A DNA stretch of 22,117 bases, taken from positions 1-22,117 of the forward strand of contig JSYX01000591.1 in NCBI GenBank assembly GCA_000787465.1, written 5' to 3'. Position numbers and translations under genes: made by a program. Of this stretch, positions 19,091 through 22,117 are shown piece by piece. Origin of the DNA: Thermomucor indicae-seudaticae. Its lineage: Eukaryota > Mucoromycota > Mucoromycetes > Mucorales > Lichtheimiaceae. Under the pieces are notes generated by a model. That model was given only the letters and a program-made list of their open reading frames with translations. It searched no databases and had not been told where the DNA came from. Position 1 is the first letter of the stretch. The number at the start of each line of letters is the position of its first letter.

Positions 19091-19891
19091 CTATATTGCA
19101 AAGTATTTCTCTTTATCCGTCAAAGCATGCTCAAGTTGCTTCTTGAGCGCAGTCTTGTATGCTTTCGCAGCCTTGTGGATTATAAGTCATAAGAGCGTTG
19201 TATGAGAAAAAAGTCGTAAACACGTACCAATAAGGGTTTGGCGCCTGAGGAAACGCCTCTTCGCCTAGATGCACTCGTGAGGGCCACATATGCGAGAGCG
19301 ACGGGAGAGCGTAGCGGCGCCTTGTGATTACAAGAAACAGGTGCATTGAATCAGCAGAAAGTCGTACACGCGTGCCAATAAGGATTTGGCGCCAGAGGAA
19401 GTGCTTCCTCTCGATGCACTCGTGAGGTCCGCGCATGAGAGAAGCGCGAGAGAGGAGCGGGCGCCTTGCGATCATAAGAAATAAGAGCATTGTATGAGCA
19501 AGGGTTCGTGCACATACCAATAAGGGTTTGGCGCCGGAGGAAGGGCCTCTCCGCCTGGATACACTCGTGAGGGCCGCGGATAGAGATAGGCGACAGACGG
19601 GCGGCGCTCTGAAATCATAACAAATACGTAAGAGCATATTGCGTGCGAGTCTTCAACTTACCAATAAGGATTTGACGAAACTTGGAGGAAATGTAGTCAG
19701 CGGCCGGAAGAAATGCCTTCCCGCTTTGGGACAGGCGGGAGGCGGCCGTGCGTGGGAACAGCAGGCGGCGAGAACGGCCTTTTGATCGTAAGAATAACAG
19801 CATAGTACGAGCAAAGAAGTCCTCGACTTACCAATAAGGAATTGACGAAACCAGAAGGAACTGACGGAAGAACAAGAAGGCCAAACTGCAT
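19091..19891 (-). CDS. Candidate small gene with tandemly duplicated intron/exon units
   Basis: The minus strand shows a chain of exons ending in the same CCTTATTG just before a donor. They are 19891-19832 (ATG start, MQFGLLVLPSVPSGFVNSLL), 19778-19662 (117 nt), 19608-19518 (91 nt), 19464-19376 (89 nt), 19320-19228 (93 nt) and the terminal exon 19171-19091 (AAKAYKTALKKQLEHALTDK, then EKYFAI and TAG). The first, second, fifth and terminal exons join in phase 0 without stops. The 91- and 89-nt units do not keep frame and may be skipped or dead. Skipping all repeats would give a 46-aa protein with a hydrophobic start and a lysine-rich tail. The fourth donor is GC, not GT. Repeated peptides share an LTS.SRRRG.SSGAKPLL core. 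I do not recognise the protein. Confidence is high for the repeated splice architecture and low for which exons are used. Confidence 0.4.
19172..19832 (-). repeat. Tandem array of intron-plus-exon units (142-170 bp period)
   Basis: CCAATAAGG (reverse of CCTTATTGG) recurs at 19227, 19375, 19517, 19661 and 19831. Each is followed on the minus strand by a near-constant intron of 53, 53, 53, 55 or 56 bp, with a TCATACAA.GCTCTTAT core and an AAG or CAG end. GCGCC then starts the next exon in the later units. The three central exons share CTCACGAGTG.ATC, and several units also share GGCGCCAAA just before the donor. The two units nearest the gene start are more diverged (TTTCGTCAA in place of GGCGCCAAA). 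Confidence 0.85.
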
Positions 19892-19939
19892 ACGTAAGCT
19901 TGTTTGAAACGAGGAAATGACGGGTTTTTTGACACATGA

Positions 19940-21474
19940 TTCTCAGGTCAGTTACGGAGATTCAAAATTTGGCTGACGGTTAAAACAAGTCCCACACCAG
20001 TAAGCACCAGTGATTAAATGTTATTGAGGAAGTGTCAGCTAACCATGACTTTAGCGGCGAGAGCTCTTACATAAATTCGGCATGCCAAACCTTTTGCGCG
20101 CTTCTTCATTACAAGTTTAAGTTCCTAGCTTTTGAATGTTTAGCTTATTTTTGCTCTACGATATGGGAGGAAAACGGTCCAAGTCTTTCTGATTGCACGA
20201 TGATAGAGATAGTTACAAATAGAACGGCCTGTTACGTAGCGAGACGCAAATAATTGCAAAGATCAAACTTCAGGGCTGGTATCTATAAGAGACGATACCT
20301 CACCTGTGAAGTTGCGCACATTTAACTTAAATGTTCATGTATTTATGGTCTGACCGACTCTACAGCTAAATAATGCAAGATGGTTCATAATGTATTGTAG
20401 CTTCTGTACACTGACCATGGCTTTTTTTCCAACATGCTCTTGAAAAGACCAGTTCCGGTTTCTCCGTTTCTGGCTTGGTCTTTCCAACGTGCTACTTTTC
20501 TCGGTCCAATTGAGAGAGACTAGTAACCATCAGACTTATGAGTCGCACCATCCGATAATGGGTTATCCTCAATAATATTCCTTCCTCATACTTTCTGTTT
20601 TCCATATGCGGCTTACACTGAGAGGAAAGGATGCTAGGATCAAACTCTTGAGTTTCCATAACACACAATTGTTTATCAGGGTTTCTCATAAGAGACGAGC
20701 ACTCTCCAATTCACGACGGCTCTGAAAAAAGGCGGTCTCTTCTTACGCTCAGCTGAGGGACCGTTTCCCTCAGTTGTTATATGCTATGATCAGTCTTCTT
20801 GCTCAAAGCAAGTTTGACAATCAACAAACCAGTAACCGGGTAAATATGACCATTTTACAAGTGCTTTAGACATCACATAGTATTATATAGAATCCGAGTT
20901 CTTCTTTGCGGCGTGGTCTAAAGAATGGGATATGAGACACAGTCGTCATAAAGGGTTTCCTATAGTATACTGCTTATGAAATCTAGAGGTGAACAAAATA
21001 CTTGCGTCCATGTACTCATGGTGTGCTTAACGGGCCCGTTTTACAGCAGCAACTTTTAAATGATATCCCCTTCCGCGTTTTCTCTGGCAAGCGATCAGTA
21101 AAATACAATATGTACATTTATTTAATAATACAGCATCGAACGTGCGCGCAAACAGAAAGATGCTGGAAGCGAAGGGGATTTGCATTTCTTTGATAGATTT
21201 CGATGCAGGATGTATTCAGATCTAAAGAACAGTTGAACAGGGCACTTTTGAGGCCACGACAGGCTCTCGTTACTAGTTGGTGCTATACACACATACAAGA
21301 TGAGTTGTGAATAGGTACAGCACCTATGGAGAAGAGATAGCGAGTCATGGTGTATAAAGTTCTCTCGAAAATGCAATGGAAAATAGTCCTTGATTGGCTC
21401 CCCAATCCAAGTGGAACGCCTTGCACCAAGCTGCAATAAATAGTTAGAGGTAGTTAGTATATAGTACTCGCACT
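19940..21474. other. About 1.5 kb without a supportable gene
   Basis: Short ORFs occur on both strands (largest about 104 codons at 21122-21436, minus) with no recognisable domains. A direct repeat TTCCAAC.TGCT with nearby AGACCAG and TTGGTCTTT elements lies at 20427-20500, and an 11-bp hairpin lies at 20750-20776. The part next to 19940 probably contains the promoter of the minus-strand repeat-exon gene. Confidence 0.5.
20750..20776. repeat. Hairpin, 11-bp stem and 5-nt loop
   Basis: CAGCTGAGGGA (20750-20760) pairs with TCCCTCAGTTG (20766-20776) around CCGTT, with one G-U position. It is isolated from any ORF. It may be incidental or the end of a small repeat element. No T-tract follows. 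Confidence 0.6.
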
Positions 21475-21825
21475 ATGGGAAGAAAACCAGGTGATGACTC
21501 TTCACACAAGTCACACAAAAGAACTGTCCATGCTTCAGAGGGATCCCTTCGACAGCCTACCATCAACTAGAGACCCGTTCCACCAATACCCTCCCGGGAT
21601 CCTCCTGCCCAGAGCCAAAGCAGTACAGCAAAGAAGGAGAAGCCGCCTTTTTTAGGCTGCTTATACGGAATTTGGGAAAGAACGTCTTTACAGTTTGCCT
21701 TTTTTTGTCTGTCCGTCCATCAAGCTTTTCGGTATATCGTTTATTCGAAGCACAGCCTAGGAAACTTCTTAGTTATAAAGGACAGCATAATCTCCCACAA
21801 TTACGCTGCCGGATTATGTCGATGA
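21475..21825 (+). pseudogene. ORF of 116 codons interrupted by one in-frame TAG
   Basis: From ATG 21475 (MGRKPGDDSSHKSHKRTVHA) the frame runs to a TAG at 21568-21570. It then stays open for 84 more codons (RPVPPIPSRDPPAQSQSSTA, KKEKPPFLGCLYGIWERTSL, then an aromatic, hydrophobic stretch) to TGA at 21823. The proline-rich segment beside Lys/Ser looks like a disordered protein N-terminus. Either it is a pseudogene with one nonsense change, or an intron with GTGATG at 21490 and ACTAG at 21570 removes the stop, or it is chance. An AT-rich TAGTATATAG lies just upstream. No family is recognised. Confidence 0.25.
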
Positions 21826-22117
21826 ACGAATTTCGGACTTCCCTGCGACAGTGGCTTCAAGCAATTGTGAAAACACTGGATGGAGTATAGAAAGCCCTGA
21901 GAGTTTCCATGAAACTGGCTTTGCTAATTGTTAACAAGAGGGTTTTTTATAGAGACTGTTGTTTAACATTGCCGCTGATATAGCTGAACATATGTTATAC
22001 GATAGGCTAGCTCATAGCTGGATTACGCATTTGCTGCATCAGTAAGAGTAGAACTTGGAATTTATGCGTTCTTGTATGATATACACTCGCGCACAAAAAG
22101 TCAAGGCCAGCTTGCTC
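21826..22117. other. Right edge, no feature seen
   Basis: About 290 bp with no ORF, repeat or RNA gene that could be supported. A TATGTTATACGATAGG region and an AT-rich tail are unremarkable. The sequence may belong to a gene beyond the window. Confidence 0.4.

Noticed and set aside
1..22117. tRNA, rRNA or snRNA genes
   Set aside because: Read by eye for T-loop and B-box strings (GTTCGA, GGTTCAA) and for rRNA-like conserved blocks. The hits at 3084 and 8090 lack any cloverleaf. A covariance-model scan was not possible.

Overview
The window looks like nuclear DNA of a filamentous fungus, most likely Mucoromycota (Mucorales-like). Its genes are dense in short introns (about 50-90 bp) with GT..AG borders and CTAAC or TACTAAC branch sites. 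The kinesin heavy chain is of the fungal kinesin-1 type, with the tail motif RIAKPLRG. The left edge carries a decayed Tc1/mariner-like transposase of a kind common in Mucorales. The lineage is inferred from protein character, not from a database search.

Layout. Positions 1-2850 are a mobile-element graveyard: a broken transposase (minus strand), a set of five GCGACA motifs about 22 bp apart, a degenerate unknown ORF, a 59-nt near-perfect palindrome and a 70-bp-period direct repeat. Positions 2851-4426 (plus) hold a DUF155 mitochondrial inner-membrane protein (MRX10/RMND1 type) in about six exons. It converges, across 206 bp, with the 11-exon kinesin-1 heavy chain at 8054-4633 (minus, 927 aa). 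Upstream of kinesin on the same strand lies the 19-exon dynactin p150Glued gene at 14678-8871 (minus, about 1540 aa). A 516-bp divergent intergenic region separates it from the nine-exon RNase H2 subunit B gene at 15195-16639 (plus, 324 aa). The spliced models of kinesin, p150 and RNase H2B keep frame through every junction; one or two individual splice sites are flagged where a choice exists.

The right third (16.6-22.1 kb) is poorer in recognisable genes. It has a TATA-driven 53-aa single-pass membrane microprotein, an unknown 143-aa ORF, and a frameshifted member of an uncharacterised fungal ORF family. It also has an array in which one intron-plus-exon unit has been duplicated in tandem: five introns of 53-56 bp, each starting next to CCTTATTG and ending near an AAG or CAG, end in a lysine-rich terminal exon. 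A further ORF near 21.5 kb is broken by one in-frame TAG.

Functionally, the two central genes form a transport pair. Kinesin-1 moves cargo toward microtubule plus ends. p150Glued is the microtubule- and dynein-binding arm of dynactin, which activates the minus-end motor. RNase H2B and MRX10 are housekeeping genes for ribonucleotide removal from DNA and for mitochondrial translation support. The most unusual items are the tandem intron/exon array, the charged 39-bp-repeat insertion in p150Glued, and the kinesin-dynactin adjacency.
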